A model generated the notes under the pieces. The model ran no database searches and was not told the DNA's origin. It worked only from the letters and a program-made list of their open reading frames with translations. Made by a program: the position numbers and the translations under genes. From assembly GCA_016931855.1 (NCBI GenBank), contig JAFGDZ010000071.1, forward strand, positions 1 to 58,810: a stretch of DNA of 58,810 nt. The letters run 5' to 3'. Positions 26,807 through 36,175 of this stretch are shown in pieces. The DNA is from Bacteroidales bacterium (GTDB lineage Bacteria; Bacteroidota; Bacteroidia; Bacteroidales; Tenuifilaceae). How positions within the stretch are numbered: position 1 is the stretch's first letter; every line of letters begins with the position of its first letter.

Positions 26807-28096
26807 ATGCAACAGACAATAAATAACGAAATGGATAGCAGCACTTACCTTGATATGGAGCTACTGCGATTTACAACTGCAGGTAGTGTTGATGACGGTA
26901 AAAGCACCCTTATTGGCCGTTTGCTATACGATTCAAAGGCCATATTTCAGGATCAACTTGAGGCTATTGAGCGCGCCAGCATCAAAAAAGGGGAGGAGCA
27001 CGTTAACCTTGCGCTTCTTACCGATGGATTGCGTGCTGAGCGTGAGCAGGGTATTACCATTGATGTAGCCTATAGGTACTTTCATACCCCTAAGCGTAAG
27101 TTCATTATTGCCGATACCCCCGGCCACATACAGTACACCCGTAACATGGTTACGGGCGCATCAACTGCCAATGCCGCAGTTATTCTAGTTGATGCTCGCC
27201 ATGGGGTTATAGAGCAAACCATTCGCCATGCGTACATCGCATCGTTGCTTCGTATTCCTCATGTTATTGTTTGCGTAAACAAGATGGACTTGGTTGCCTT
27301 TGCCGAGGAAACGTTTAATCGTATTCAGAAGCAGTTTATGGATTTCTCTGCAAATCTCGATATACAGGACGTACGGTTTATACCCATTAGTGCACTTCTT
27401 GGCGATAACGTTGTAGATCGTTCTAAGAGCATGGACTGGTACCAAGGGCCAACGCTAATGTACCTTCTCGAGAATTTGTATATATCTAACGATAACAACT
27501 TACTCGACGCCCGATTCCCCGTGCAGTACGTTATTCGTCCGCAGATAACAGCGTTTCACGATTATAGGGGCTATGGCGGGAGAGTGGCCAGTGGTACCTT
27601 TAGGGTTGGCGACAAGGTTAAGGTTTTACCTAGTGGGTTTTCATCTACAATTAAGCAGATTGACTTTGGCGCAGAGTCTATAGAAAGCGCCTCGGCTCCA
27701 CAGTCGGTAACAATGGTACTTGACGATGATTTGGACCTTAGCCGTGGTGGTATGATTGTACCCATTGAGAATGGGGTAAGCCAGAGTCAGGATATTGATG
27801 TTATGGTTTGCTGGCTTGGCGAAAAGCCAATGCAAATTGGCGGGAAGTATGCGCTTAAGCACACCACAAACGATTTGCGTTGCCTTGTTAAGGATGTAAA
27901 GTACAAGGTAAATATCAATACGCTAGAGAAGGATTATGACGACAAGAGTATTGGCCTAAACGATATTGCTTGCTTGAGCTTGCGTACCACCAAACCCCTG
28001 TTTTTTGATTCTTACCGAAAGAATAGAATTACTGGTAGCCTAATTATTATTGACGAGGCCACTAACATTACAGTTGGTGCAGGGATGATTCAGTAG
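26807..28096 (+). CDS. cysN: Sulfate adenylyltransferase subunit 1 (GTPase)
   Basis: The 429-residue EF-Tu-like regulatory GTPase subunit that couples GTP hydrolysis to APS synthesis by CysD. Visible G motifs are AGSVDDGKST (G1, 25-34), ITIDVAYRYF (G2 region), DTPGH (G3, 103-107) and NKMD (G4, 158-161). Two beta-barrel domains follow. It is the stand-alone form; the CysC kinase is separate (25157) rather than fused to the C-terminus as in CysNC. Together the three genes make PAPS for either sulfur assimilation or sulfation. Confidence 0.97.
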   Translation: MQQTINNEMDSSTYLDMELLRFTTAGSVDDGKSTLIGRLLYDSKAIFQDQLEAIERASIKKGEEHVNLALLTDGLRAEREQGITIDVAYRYFHTPKRKFIIADTPGHIQYTRNMVTGASTANAAVILVDARHGVIEQTIRHAYIASLLRIPHVIVCVNKMDLVAFAEETFNRIQKQFMDFSANLDIQDVRFIPISALLGDNVVDRSKSMDWYQGPTLMYLLENLYISNDNNLLDARFPVQYVIRPQITAFHDYRGYGGRVASGTFRVGDKVKVLPSGFSSTIKQIDFGAESIESASAPQSVTMVLDDDLDLSRGGMIVPIENGVSQSQDIDVMVCWLGEKPMQIGGKYALKHTTNDLRCLVKDVKYKVNINTLEKDYDDKSIGLNDIACLSLRTTKPLFFDSYRKNRITGSLIIIDEATNITVGAGMIQ

Positions 28097-28116
28097 CAAG
28101 TGCATTAAATCTCATC

Positions 28117-28152
28117 AAAACGGGGTGTCTTTAAGTAGGCCCTCCGTTTTTT
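28117..28152 (+). terminator. Probable terminator after cysN
   Basis: AAAACGGGG (28117-28125) pairs with 28142-28150 including one G-U, around a 16-base loop, with the stem running into a T tract. It lies in the convergent gap with the Nudix gene. Confidence 0.45.
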
Positions 28153-28155
28153 GTG

Positions 28156-28614
28156 CTATATTTTCCAAAAAGTTCTTGCGGTGCGAATAATATCTGCGTG
28201 ATCAAAAGCAAGGGACGGGAGGTTGTTTAATGGAAACCAATCGGCAAAAGCAGCGTCATCGCCTGCTTGCAGTACTGGTTCTTCTATTAGCATGGTAGTG
28301 TAGGCAATGGCAATATTTCTATCGCGGGGATCCCTGTTAGGGGAATCAAAAGCCTGTAGCTGGGTTAAATGAACATTGGTTAGACCGGTTTCCTCTGCAA
28401 GCTCCCGTGATGCGGCATCTTTTAGTAGCTCATCCATCTCGGGGAAACCGCCCGGAAGAGCATAGGAGTTTTTGTAGGGATTGTTAGCCCGCTTTATCAG
28501 AAGAACTTTATATAAAGTGCTATTGGGATTTTTAAGAATGGCTACAATATCAACGGTAACAAGCATCCTAGGATAGTCGTACGTAAAAGTTTCTGGTATG
28601 TTATTACTCCTCAT
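28156..28614 (-). CDS. Nudix hydrolase
   Basis: A 152-residue Nudix hydrolase. The Nudix box fits Gx5Ex7REUxEExGU: Gly56, Glu62, Arg70-Glu71, Glu74-Glu75, Gly77-Leu78. The PGGFPE start and the KRANNPYKNSYALPGG context resemble ADP-ribose or nucleotide-sugar pyrophosphatases. It cleaves a nucleoside diphosphate linked to another group; the exact substrate is unknown. Its ATG lies inside the last codons of the small membrane protein upstream (11-base overlap), so translation of the two is probably coupled. It is last in the leftward group with the NlpC/P60 gene. Confidence 0.9.
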   Translation of the reverse strand: MRSNNIPETFTYDYPRMLVTVDIVAILKNPNSTLYKVLLIKRANNPYKNSYALPGGFPEMDELLKDAASRELAEETGLTNVHLTQLQAFDSPNRDPRDRNIAIAYTTMLIEEPVLQAGDDAAFADWFPLNNLPSLAFDHADIIRTARTFWKI

Positions 28615-28729
28615 TTTCCTCGGTGTTGTCGTCTAAATCCCTATTGCGACGCTTCTCTCTGAGGTGAAGTGCTAGCCAAACGGCGGCGCCAATAATAATA
28701 AAGGCTATTAGAATTTGATGCTTTATCAT
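28604..28729 (-). CDS. Small membrane protein, 41 residues
   Basis: A short frame reading M-I-K-H-Q, then a hydrophobic helix (about residues 6-21, ILIAFIIIGAAVWLAL), then HLREKRRNRD and an acidic tail ending in four Glu and one Asn. The order helix, basic cluster, acidic tail implies a single-pass protein with its C-terminus in the cytoplasm. The stop codon overlaps the Nudix start by 11 bases in another frame, and the NlpC/P60 gene ends 45 bases upstream, so all three are probably one transcript. I recognise no family. Confidence 0.65.
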   Translation of the reverse strand: MIKHQILIAFIIIGAAVWLALHLREKRRNRDLDDNTEENEE

Positions 28730-28774
28730 AGCTTGTACGTTTTGCTGTAAATGTACCAATTGGGGCAATTAATG

Positions 28775-29551
28775 TCAAGCCTTAACCACTCTTTTAATAA
28801 CCCTAAGCTTGTGGCTGTAGCTATTAGAGTCAATATTAAAAATGCCTTGCTGGTCTAGCTTGTCTATGCGTACATAACCAGAGCTGTGGATAATGGAAAG
28901 CCCTTCGGCAATAATGCCAACGTGAATAATTGCTCCGTCTTCGTTATCAAAAAAAGCTAAATCGCCTGGTGCTGCCATGCTAGGAAAGTCTATGGTTTCG
29001 CCAATGCTAACTTGCTGATAGGCATCGCGGGGCATATTAATTCCAACCATCTTAAGAGTAACTTGCACCAATCCAGAACAGTCTATTCCAAACGCAGAGC
29101 GCCCTCCCCATAGGTATGGCGTGTTTACATACTGCTTGGCTAGTGTTACAACCTTGTCCCTAACGCTCATCTCGTTGCCTATTATTGGCCTTTCACTAAG
29201 CGTGTACGACCTGTTGGCTATGGCAAAAGACTGGTTGCTGGGGTTGTAACAGTGTAGCTCAGAGCCCGGACTAAGAATAATGGGGTACATGTCGCCAGTT
29301 TTAGTAGCATGCACAATATGATTTGTAACTGTGTGCTGGCTTTGAGCGGGTAGCTCTTGTAGGGCTGCTACTAACTTCCTGTCAATCCACCCCTCATAAT
29401 TATCAAATGTAGTACTAATTCTTAGCCAGTTTTTGTAATCTTCAATAACTCTAAAAGTCTCTCCAAAAAGGAGTTGACTCACCATTTCGCTTCTATCGAA
29501 AGGTTCTCTTCTTAGAGGGACTAAACTTTGGCAAACCTGTCCTGTGTGCAT
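28775..29551 (-). CDS. SH3-NlpC/P60 cell-wall peptidase
   Basis: I start at ATG 29551 (258 residues); the longer frame from 29674 reads through a likely promoter. An SH3-like region with VPLRREP and DYKNWLRI (about 10-65) precedes the NlpC/P60 domain (about 130-258). The catalytic cysteine is in GIDCSG (Cys158), with His210 (IIHVGI) and the third polar residue His222 (IIHSSG). These enzymes cut gamma-D-Glu-diaminopimelate bonds in peptidoglycan peptides. No clear signal peptide is seen, which fits cytoplasmic murein-peptide recycling enzymes of this layout. It is divergent from the PgpH-like gene. Confidence 0.9.
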   Translation of the reverse strand: MHTGQVCQSLVPLRREPFDRSEMVSQLLFGETFRVIEDYKNWLRISTTFDNYEGWIDRKLVAALQELPAQSQHTVTNHIVHATKTGDMYPIILSPGSELHCYNPSNQSFAIANRSYTLSERPIIGNEMSVRDKVVTLAKQYVNTPYLWGGRSAFGIDCSGLVQVTLKMVGINMPRDAYQQVSIGETIDFPSMAAPGDLAFFDNEDGAIIHVGIIAEGLSIIHSSGYVRIDKLDQQGIFNIDSNSYSHKLRVIKRVVKA

Positions 29552-29686
29552 TTTTCTTGTAAAGGTAATAAATTCAATAGTTTGAATCAGTACTTGTTTT
29601 GCAAAATCCATGAGCAAATGGAATTTCAATATTTCGGAATCACTGCACCCCCTATTTTTTGCATGTTTCAGCAATCAATTAATTGT

Positions 29687-29694
29687 TACTTTTG
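29687..29694 (+). promoter_or_regulatory. -7 promoter box of PgpH-like gene
   Basis: TACTTTTG is an exact match to TAnnTTTG and lies 33 bases before the start codon at 29728. Confidence 0.6.
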
Positions 29695-29727
29695 TTGTAG
29701 TAATTAATTGCCACTAGATTAACACGT

Positions 29728-31857
29728 ATGAAAAAGTTTTTCCGTTTTATTCAGCTGTACTATCGTGGAATCTTTCGCGGGTTATACTTTGTTATGGCCA
29801 TCGCTGTTATTATGGTATTTTTACCTCGCGAAGGAAAGTTTAAGTACGAGTTCCAGAAAGGAAAGCCCTGGATGCACGAGGATCTTTCTGCTCCTTTCGA
29901 TTTTCCTATTTATAAAACGGATGCTGAGCTTTTTGAGGAGAAGAATGCGATACTTCGGAACTTCAATCCCTTTTTTAAGCTCGATACTACATCGCAGTAC
30001 CCTGTGTTAGCCCAGTTTAGAGCCGACTTTAAAACGGAGTGGGCCGCTTTTCAGCCTAGGTTAAGGAGCATTCAGCAGCTTTATAAAAAGGAAAACCTTA
30101 ACGCCAATGAGGTTCGTAGGCGCTACATTAGCTATGCTGAGGCTTTAATATCATTTGTGTATGAAAAGGGGATTTACGATCCGGCCGATTATAACCCCGT
30201 TTCGGGCGATCCTAATCAGGAAATTTCCATTCTTGTTGATAACCTGAAGTATGATACCGAGATTGGTGAAATTTTTTCACAGCGTAAGGCTTTGGAGTAT
30301 GTTCTGGAACGGCTCAACAAAAAAGCCGTTTCTGATGCCCCCGAAATGATGGCCTTTTGGCAGATGTTCGATTTTCAAAAGTACATCCAGCCAAATCTTT
30401 TGTTCGATGAGCGTACCACTGAGCGTATTAAATCGGATTTGGTCTCTAATATCTCCCTAACCAAAGGAATGGTACAGGCTGGCGATAGAATTATTTCCAA
30501 CTACGAAGTGGTTAATAGCGAGTCGTTTCGTATTCTCGAATCGTTACGAAAGGAGTATGAGAGCAAGCTGGGTGCAACCGATACTCAATTGGTATTCCTA
30601 GGGCAAGCGCTTTTAGTGGGTATTCTATTTCTGGTGCTTTACCTTTTCCTATTGAATTTTAGACCCGAGGTAATTCTGGATGATCGAAAAACGCTATTTA
30701 TATTATTGCTAATAACATTTATGGTGGTTGTGTCATCGCTGGTGCTTAGGAACAATCTTGTTAGCATTTATGTGATTCCCTTTGCCATAATACCAATTTT
30801 TGTAAGGGCGTTTTACGATTCCCGATTAGCCCTTTTTATTCTATTGGTAACCATATTCCTTGTTGGATTTTTTGTGCCTAACAGCTTTGAGTTTGTGTTT
30901 CTAAACTTTATTGCGGGTATTGTTGCCATTATTAGCTTAACCAACCTTTATCGTAGAGGAAAACTTTTCTTATCGGTATCGTTGGTACTGCTATCGTATT
31001 GGGTTGTTTATATTGGAATTGTAACCATACAGGAGGGAACTCCATTGGCGCTTAACTGGTTAACCCTTGTGTGGTTTGTGGGTAATGCCCTGCTACTGCT
31101 AGCGTCGTACCAGTTAGTTTTTGTTTTTGAGAAGATGTTTGGTTTCCTGTCCGATGCTACGCTAATGGAGCTCTCCGATACCAATCAGGATTTGCTGCGC
31201 AAGCTAGCCGAGGTAGCTCCAGGCACTTTTCAGCATTCGTTACAAGTGGCTAACTTGGCCGAGGCGGCAGTGTATAAAATAGGAGGGAACCCTTTGCTTG
31301 TTAGGGCTGGCGCCCTTTATCATGATATTGGCAAAATGACCAATCCGTTTTATTTTATTGAGAATCAGTCGCCAGATTTTAACCCGCATCAGAATCTTGA
31401 TTTTGAGGAGAGCGCTTCAATTATCATAAAGCACGTTACCGAGGGGGTGCAGCTGGGACGCAAGTACCGTTTACCGCAGCAGCTTATCGATTTTATTCGA
31501 ACTCATCATGGTACAACAAAGGTTAAGTACTTTTATAGGCTTTATAAAGATAAATTCCCTGAGGTTGCCATTGATGCCGAGAAGTTTACCTATCCTGGCC
31601 CCCGTCCATTCTCTAGGGAAACAGCAGTGCTCATGATGGCCGATTCCGTTGAGGCTGCATCGCGAAGCTTAAAGAAAGTATCCTATCAGAGTATTGACGA
31701 TCTGGTTGAGGGTATTATTAACCATCAGCAAATAGAGGAGCAGTTTAACGATGCCGATATTACCTTTAAGGATATTACAACTATTAAAACTGTGTTTAAG
31801 AAAAAATTACTTAATATTTACCACGCACGTATTGAGTATCCCGAGGAGAAAAAGTAG
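29728..31857 (+). CDS. 7TMR-HDED phosphodiesterase, PgpH-like
   Basis: A 709-residue membrane protein with the domain order of PgpH: an N-terminal anchor (about 15-32), a large extracytoplasmic 7TMR-HDED segment (about 40-285), seven closely packed membrane helices (about 290-470), and a cytoplasmic HD domain (about 490-690). HD signatures are ALYHDIGKM, RTHHGTTK and MADSVEAASR. Studied members hydrolyse cyclic di-AMP. The closest role is therefore control of c-di-AMP level and, through it, osmotic and wall homeostasis, which suits the divergent neighbour encoding a wall peptidase. Confidence 0.92.
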   Translation: MKKFFRFIQLYYRGIFRGLYFVMAIAVIMVFLPREGKFKYEFQKGKPWMHEDLSAPFDFPIYKTDAELFEEKNAILRNFNPFFKLDTTSQYPVLAQFRADFKTEWAAFQPRLRSIQQLYKKENLNANEVRRRYISYAEALISFVYEKGIYDPADYNPVSGDPNQEISILVDNLKYDTEIGEIFSQRKALEYVLERLNKKAVSDAPEMMAFWQMFDFQKYIQPNLLFDERTTERIKSDLVSNISLTKGMVQAGDRIISNYEVVNSESFRILESLRKEYESKLGATDTQLVFLGQALLVGILFLVLYLFLLNFRPEVILDDRKTLFILLLITFMVVVSSLVLRNNLVSIYVIPFAIIPIFVRAFYDSRLALFILLVTIFLVGFFVPNSFEFVFLNFIAGIVAIISLTNLYRRGKLFLSVSLVLLSYWVVYIGIVTIQEGTPLALNWLTLVWFVGNALLLLASYQLVFVFEKMFGFLSDATLMELSDTNQDLLRKLAEVAPGTFQHSLQVANLAEAAVYKIGGNPLLVRAGALYHDIGKMTNPFYFIENQSPDFNPHQNLDFEESASIIIKHVTEGVQLGRKYRLPQQLIDFIRTHHGTTKVKYFYRLYKDKFPEVAIDAEKFTYPGPRPFSRETAVLMMADSVEAASRSLKKVSYQSIDDLVEGIINHQQIEEQFNDADITFKDITTIKTVFKKKLLNIYHARIEYPEEKK

Positions 31858-31867
31858 TAGTGTAATA

Positions 31868-31897
31868 AAAAAGGGGCTTGCAAAAGCCCCTCTTTTT
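31868..31897. terminator. Bidirectional terminator
   Basis: AGGGGCTT (31872-31879) pairs with AAGCCCCT (31884-31891) around GCAA. A runs on the left and T runs on the right make it usable for both the PgpH-like gene and lolA. Confidence 0.9.
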
Positions 31898-32541
31898 TAT
31901 CTAAGGTCTATTGTTTCAACTTTTTTCTTTCCTGGGTTAAAGGTAAACTGATCGTCCTTTGGGGTGGTATTCGATCGGAAGTTCTTTACCTGAATAATGT
32001 AGTTATTCCCATCCTTTCCCTGATACTTGATTGTTTCGGGCTCAAGGTTCTTTTTATTAAAGGTTAGCTTTATTATTGAGTATGCAGCCTTAAGATCGAT
32101 AGGGTAAAGATCTACCTCATACAGCTGTTTGTTTTTCTCGTACTTTTCGCCAATATATTTTGACTTAAAGTCCTTCTCGTAGCTAGAAAAAATCTTGGTA
32201 GGGTCGTCAAGAAAACCGCCATCAAGGGATGTTGGGGTGGTTATGGTAACCTCTTTTGCCTCTTCAATGTACTGCCATTTCGTGGTGCCATCGTAAAAAA
32301 CTTCCATTCCCATTAGCTTTAGGTAGTATCTTTTCCCTGAAACAATAATTTTCCCCTCGTGGCTATCGGTTATGTTTTCTTGAAGATTTTCGAGTGTGAA
32401 GGTGAACGATGCAGTAAGATTCTGCATCGATTGCATTTTCTTACTAAATTCGCTCAGTACATCCTTCCCCAGTGGCGCATTCTGCGCAATTACTCCATTA
32501 CTCAAAAGAAATAGTGTCAAAATAAATGTAATCCTCTTCAT
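31897..32541 (-). CDS. lolA: LolA-like outer-membrane lipoprotein carrier
   Basis: A 214-residue periplasmic protein with signal peptide MKRITFILTLFLLSNGVIAQ. It has the LolA pattern of a half barrel: MQNLTASFTFTLEN, GKIIVSGKRYYLKLMGMEVFYDG and LDDPTKIF. It would carry lipoproteins from the inner membrane to the outer membrane. It starts 13 bases after ftsK, the same gene order as in enterobacteria, which strengthens the call. Sequence identity to proteobacterial LolA is not expected to be high. Confidence 0.88.
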   Translation of the reverse strand: MKRITFILTLFLLSNGVIAQNAPLGKDVLSEFSKKMQSMQNLTASFTFTLENLQENITDSHEGKIIVSGKRYYLKLMGMEVFYDGTTKWQYIEEAKEVTITTPTSLDGGFLDDPTKIFSSYEKDFKSKYIGEKYEKNKQLYEVDLYPIDLKAAYSIIKLTFNKKNLEPETIKYQGKDGNNYIIQVKNFRSNTTPKDDQFTFNPGKKKVETIDLR

Positions 32542-32554
32542 ATCCTCCTTGTGT

Positions 32555-35089
32555 TTAGCTTTGTGTGCTTATGTTGTTAAAAATATGCTCAAGCGATAGC
32601 TCATCGGTTATAAGAACCTGACGGGCTTTGCTGCCTTCAAATGGGCCAACTATGCCCGCAGCCTCTAGCTGATCAATAATCCTGCCAGCTCTGTTGTAGC
32701 CAATAGAAAATTTACGCTGGATTAACGATGTGGAGCCTTGTTGGTTCATAACTACCAGACGGGCAGCCTCTTCAAAAAGGTCATCGCGTTTCCTGAGGTC
32801 AACATCAAGAGCCTCGTCATTGCCCCCTTCTGGTGTGAATTCGGGCAACATAAATGCCGTTGAATACCCACGTTGATTGCCAATATAATCGGTAATCCGC
32901 TCAATTTCGGGAGTGTCAACAAAAGCGCACTGTACGCGGACTAAATCGCTGCCCGATGACACAAGCATGTCTCCACGGCCAATTAGCTGGTTTGCGCCAG
33001 GGCTATCAAGAATGGTCCGTGAGTCAATCATAGACGATACTCTAAAGGCAATTCGAGCAGGGAAGTTAGCCTTTATTACTCCTGTAATAATATTTGTTGT
33101 TGGACGCTGTGTGGCAATAATTAAGTGGATTCCAATTGCACGGGCAAGCTGTGCTAGTCGGGCAAGCGGGGTTTCTACTTCGCGACCCGCCGTCATAATT
33201 AGGTCTGCAAACTCATCAATAACTACCACAATGTAGGGCAAAAAGCGATGGCCTTTGTTGGGATTTAGCTTTCGGGATGTGAACTTCTCGTTATACTCCT
33301 TTAGGTTCCTAACGTGTGCTGCTTTTAGTAAGTCGTACCTGGAATCCATTTCAATACACAGTGAGTTTAAGGTGTAGATAACCTTTTGTGTATCGGTAAT
33401 TATGGCCTCATCGGAGTTGGGGAGCTTTGCAAGGAAGTGGCGTTCTAGCTTACTGTATAGCGTAAGCTCAACCTTTTTGGGGTCAATCATTACAAATTTA
33501 AGCTCCGACGGGTGCTTCTTATATACAAGTGAGGTGATAATAGCATTTAGTCCTACCGATTTACCTTGACCTGTTGCCCCTGCAACTAAAAGGTGGGGGA
33601 GTTTGGCTAGGTCTAATACGTAGGTTTCATTTGATATGGTTTTACCAAGGGCAATGGCCAAATCGTTCTTCGCATCCTGGAATTTGGCCGATTTTAGTAT
33701 CGAGTACATCGATACCACCTCGGGTTTTTGGTTTGGCACCTCAATGCCAATTGTTCCTTTTCCAGGGATAGGTGCAATTATCCTAATGCCTAGAGCGGCA
33801 AGGCTAAGGGCAATATCATCCTCTAGGTTCTTAATTTTGCTAATTCTTACGCCAGGGGCTGGAACAATTTCGTATAGAGTTACCGTTGGGCCAATGGTTG
33901 CCTTAATCTTGTCAATCTGTATCTTGTAGTTGGCAAGGGTTTCAACAATCTTATTTTTATTGCTAACCAGCTCCTCGTTGCTTACGGGCACTTGTTGGTT
34001 TTTGTAATCCTCAAGAAGTTCTAGCGGCGGACGTTGGTAGCTCGATAGTTCTAGGGTGGGATCAAATAGATCAAGGTCGGCAAGTTCCTTCTGCGTGGCT
34101 TCTTCTTCCTGCTTGCTCTCAATGGTTAGCTCAATGTCGTTTTCCGATTCGGGTGCAATTCTGGTTACTGAACTACTTTCCAAAATGGCCTCTTCCTCTT
34201 CCTTTGTGGCTGTAACCTCAAAATCGTTATCAAAGGGGATGTTGTTTAGGGTGTTGATAGTTTCAAACTCTTGCTGAGGTTCCTCCTTGTTGGCCAAGGG
34301 CTCTTCGTTTACCAGAGCAGCCTGGGGTATGTAAACTGTTTCAACTTCAGCTGTTTTTGATTTCGGAGGTTCTTGTATCTTCTCTGTTTGGGGCGTTACC
34401 TCGCTTTCTTCATCGTCAAAAGCGGCATCTTCAACCGAGTTTGGATTTTTTTCAGTAAGGTTTTTAAAGGATCTAGCATTCCATGCAATAAAACTTTGTA
34501 TCCAGAATAGCGTGTTTTCATTGATGTAAATGCCGTACGCCACAAGTGCAAGAAGTAATAGGAATGCTGTTCCTAACTTTCCTAAAAGAGCCGATAGCCA
34601 GAGCGCAATAAAATGCCCATGAGCTCCCCCAGGCCCGCTTCCCACAAAGCCGTTTGCCGTTCCAAAAAGGAATGCTAGTACTATGGAGAATAGCACAATG
34701 CCAATAATTACTTTGAAAATAGTTTTCCAGAATGGAACGGGCCTATAGTGCAGTAGTCGCAATCCCCATAGAGTAGGTATAAAAGGAATGGCAAGTGCGG
34801 GTAATCCAAACCAGCTGCTCATAAAAAGATCGGCAAAGAATGCGCCTAGCTTTCCGCCCCAGTTGCTAACCCTAATTCCAGAACTGGAAAATACATTCTG
34901 CCATTCAAAGCTTTGGTCTTGTTGCCAAGTGAATATGAATGAAAGTAGTGTGATAAAGAGGTAAAGGGAGAACAAGAGCAGAAAAACGCCAAAAATGAGC
35001 TTTACTCGTTCGTCTTTAAAAAAACTTTTCTTTACCTCGGGCTCTTTCGCTTCTTTCTTATCGTTGATTTTTTCGTCCTTTTTGGCCAT
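32555..35089 (-). CDS. ftsK: DNA translocase FtsK
   Basis: An 844-residue FtsK/SpoIIIE translocase. Four membrane helices lie in the first about 200 residues. An acidic linker (about 215-360) rich in Glu follows, then the alpha/beta motor with Walker A GATGQGKS (about 500) and Walker B VVVIDEFADL, and a C-terminal gamma winged-helix domain (ends QVLITDELSLEHIF), which in studied proteins reads polar KOPS-like sequences. It pumps DNA to segregate chromosome termini at the septum. lolA follows after 13 bases. A promoter-like TACTTTG box is at 35139-35145 on the minus strand. Confidence 0.97.
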   Translation of the reverse strand: MAKKDEKINDKKEAKEPEVKKSFFKDERVKLIFGVFLLLFSLYLFITLLSFIFTWQQDQSFEWQNVFSSSGIRVSNWGGKLGAFFADLFMSSWFGLPALAIPFIPTLWGLRLLHYRPVPFWKTIFKVIIGIVLFSIVLAFLFGTANGFVGSGPGGAHGHFIALWLSALLGKLGTAFLLLLALVAYGIYINENTLFWIQSFIAWNARSFKNLTEKNPNSVEDAAFDDEESEVTPQTEKIQEPPKSKTAEVETVYIPQAALVNEEPLANKEEPQQEFETINTLNNIPFDNDFEVTATKEEEEAILESSSVTRIAPESENDIELTIESKQEEEATQKELADLDLFDPTLELSSYQRPPLELLEDYKNQQVPVSNEELVSNKNKIVETLANYKIQIDKIKATIGPTVTLYEIVPAPGVRISKIKNLEDDIALSLAALGIRIIAPIPGKGTIGIEVPNQKPEVVSMYSILKSAKFQDAKNDLAIALGKTISNETYVLDLAKLPHLLVAGATGQGKSVGLNAIITSLVYKKHPSELKFVMIDPKKVELTLYSKLERHFLAKLPNSDEAIITDTQKVIYTLNSLCIEMDSRYDLLKAAHVRNLKEYNEKFTSRKLNPNKGHRFLPYIVVVIDEFADLIMTAGREVETPLARLAQLARAIGIHLIIATQRPTTNIITGVIKANFPARIAFRVSSMIDSRTILDSPGANQLIGRGDMLVSSGSDLVRVQCAFVDTPEIERITDYIGNQRGYSTAFMLPEFTPEGGNDEALDVDLRKRDDLFEEAARLVVMNQQGSTSLIQRKFSIGYNRAGRIIDQLEAAGIVGPFEGSKARQVLITDELSLEHIFNNISTQS

Positions 35090-35138
35090 TTGCAGAGACA
35101 GTAATTATCGTGAATTCTTGTGGGGACTATATTATCTG

Positions 35139-35145
35139 CAAAGTA
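35139..35145 (-). promoter_or_regulatory. Candidate -7 box of ftsK
   Basis: TACTTTG followed by C on the minus strand, about 50 bases before the ftsK start. It is the short-spaced form also seen before cysC and the GNAT gene. Confidence 0.4.
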
Positions 35146-35187
35146 AGATAATTATTCCGAGATAAGGAACTTTGTGGGGTTTTGACT

Positions 35188-35880
35188 TTACTGCATTAGC
35201 TCAAGTACATTGTAAATGGTTTCTCGGTTAACTTTTTCGTAATCAGTAGGAATAGAGAACTCATTGGACTTAACATTTTCTTTTGATATTCTGCTTACAT
35301 CTAGGGTCATTAGGTAGTTCCCCAGCTTTATGTTGAATCGCATCATTACGCCCTCAATTTCAGCAAAGGGTGTGTTTGCATTGGGAGCGCTAATTCCAAT
35401 GTCGTTAGTGTAAATAATCTCGAAAGTTGTATTTAGCGAGTCCTTTAAATGCGCTATGGCCTTTTTGCATTTATAGCCGTTGTATTCGAACTCTTCGGGT
35501 TGTTTCTCTAAGCGCAACTCAGGCATTTGGGAGAAGAATAGGTGTTCCTGTGCACTCTCCTTATTCTCTTGGTAAAAGAGCCTTTTGTTAAGTATCTTAA
35601 CTAGAACAATGTTGCTATTTGATTCTTTGCTGTTGATGTATGTTAGCGCAATGGCTCCTGAAAAACCTTCAATTCTATTTAGCGAGTTCCCATCCTTAAA
35701 CTTTATTACCATAAGGTTGGGCAAAAGGTTGGTGTTGTATTTAAGGTTTAGGCTATCGTTATACGTTATTTCATATTCAATTACCCCTTCAGTAAAATTG
35801 GAGCTTTTTGAAGCAGGTTGGCAGCTGTAGCAAATACTGGAAATTACCACAATAAGGAAAACTAATACTTCTCTTTGCAT
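35188..35880 (-). CDS. Predicted lipoprotein, GLPGLI/DUF4412-like
   Basis: A 230-residue exported protein. The N-terminus is hydrophobic with a cysteine at SICYSC, giving a weak but possible lipobox. The mature part begins GVIEYEITYND and continues as alternating strands with GFSGAIALTYINSKE and NGYKCKKAIAHLKD, a layout like GLPGLI and DUF4412 beta-rich periplasmic proteins of Bacteroidota, which have no assigned function. It ends 98 bases before the ftsK start and may share regulation with ftsK only through proximity. Family assignment is tentative. Confidence 0.7.
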   Translation of the reverse strand: MQREVLVFLIVVISSICYSCQPASKSSNFTEGVIEYEITYNDSLNLKYNTNLLPNLMVIKFKDGNSLNRIEGFSGAIALTYINSKESNSNIVLVKILNKRLFYQENKESAQEHLFFSQMPELRLEKQPEEFEYNGYKCKKAIAHLKDSLNTTFEIIYTNDIGISAPNANTPFAEIEGVMMRFNIKLGNYLMTLDVSRISKENVKSNEFSIPTDYEKVNRETIYNVLELMQ

Positions 35881-36175
35881 ATGCTGTCAGAATCGTGAAT
35901 TAGGGGTACGCTTGTAAATTTAGCATTTTTACTGATTGGCATCGGCATCTTTAATCCCTTTTTAGGAGTAACCCATAACTATTTTGATGGATAGCAGTTA
36001 GGCTTACTTTAAAAGAGGAATTGCCTTGTCAAGCAGAGAGCCCTTACTTGTGCTGTTATTAAACATACGCTGGTAAGCTAAGCGATAGGTGCTTACATCT
36101 GATATGCTAAATGCCGATACAAAAAAAAATTATAGTTTTGCTGTTCCAAATCTGAATATAAATAAAAAACTGAAA

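Noticed and set aside
36089-36175. 29-codon extension of carbamate kinase
   Set aside because: AT-rich leader; the family begins at the ATG at 36176.
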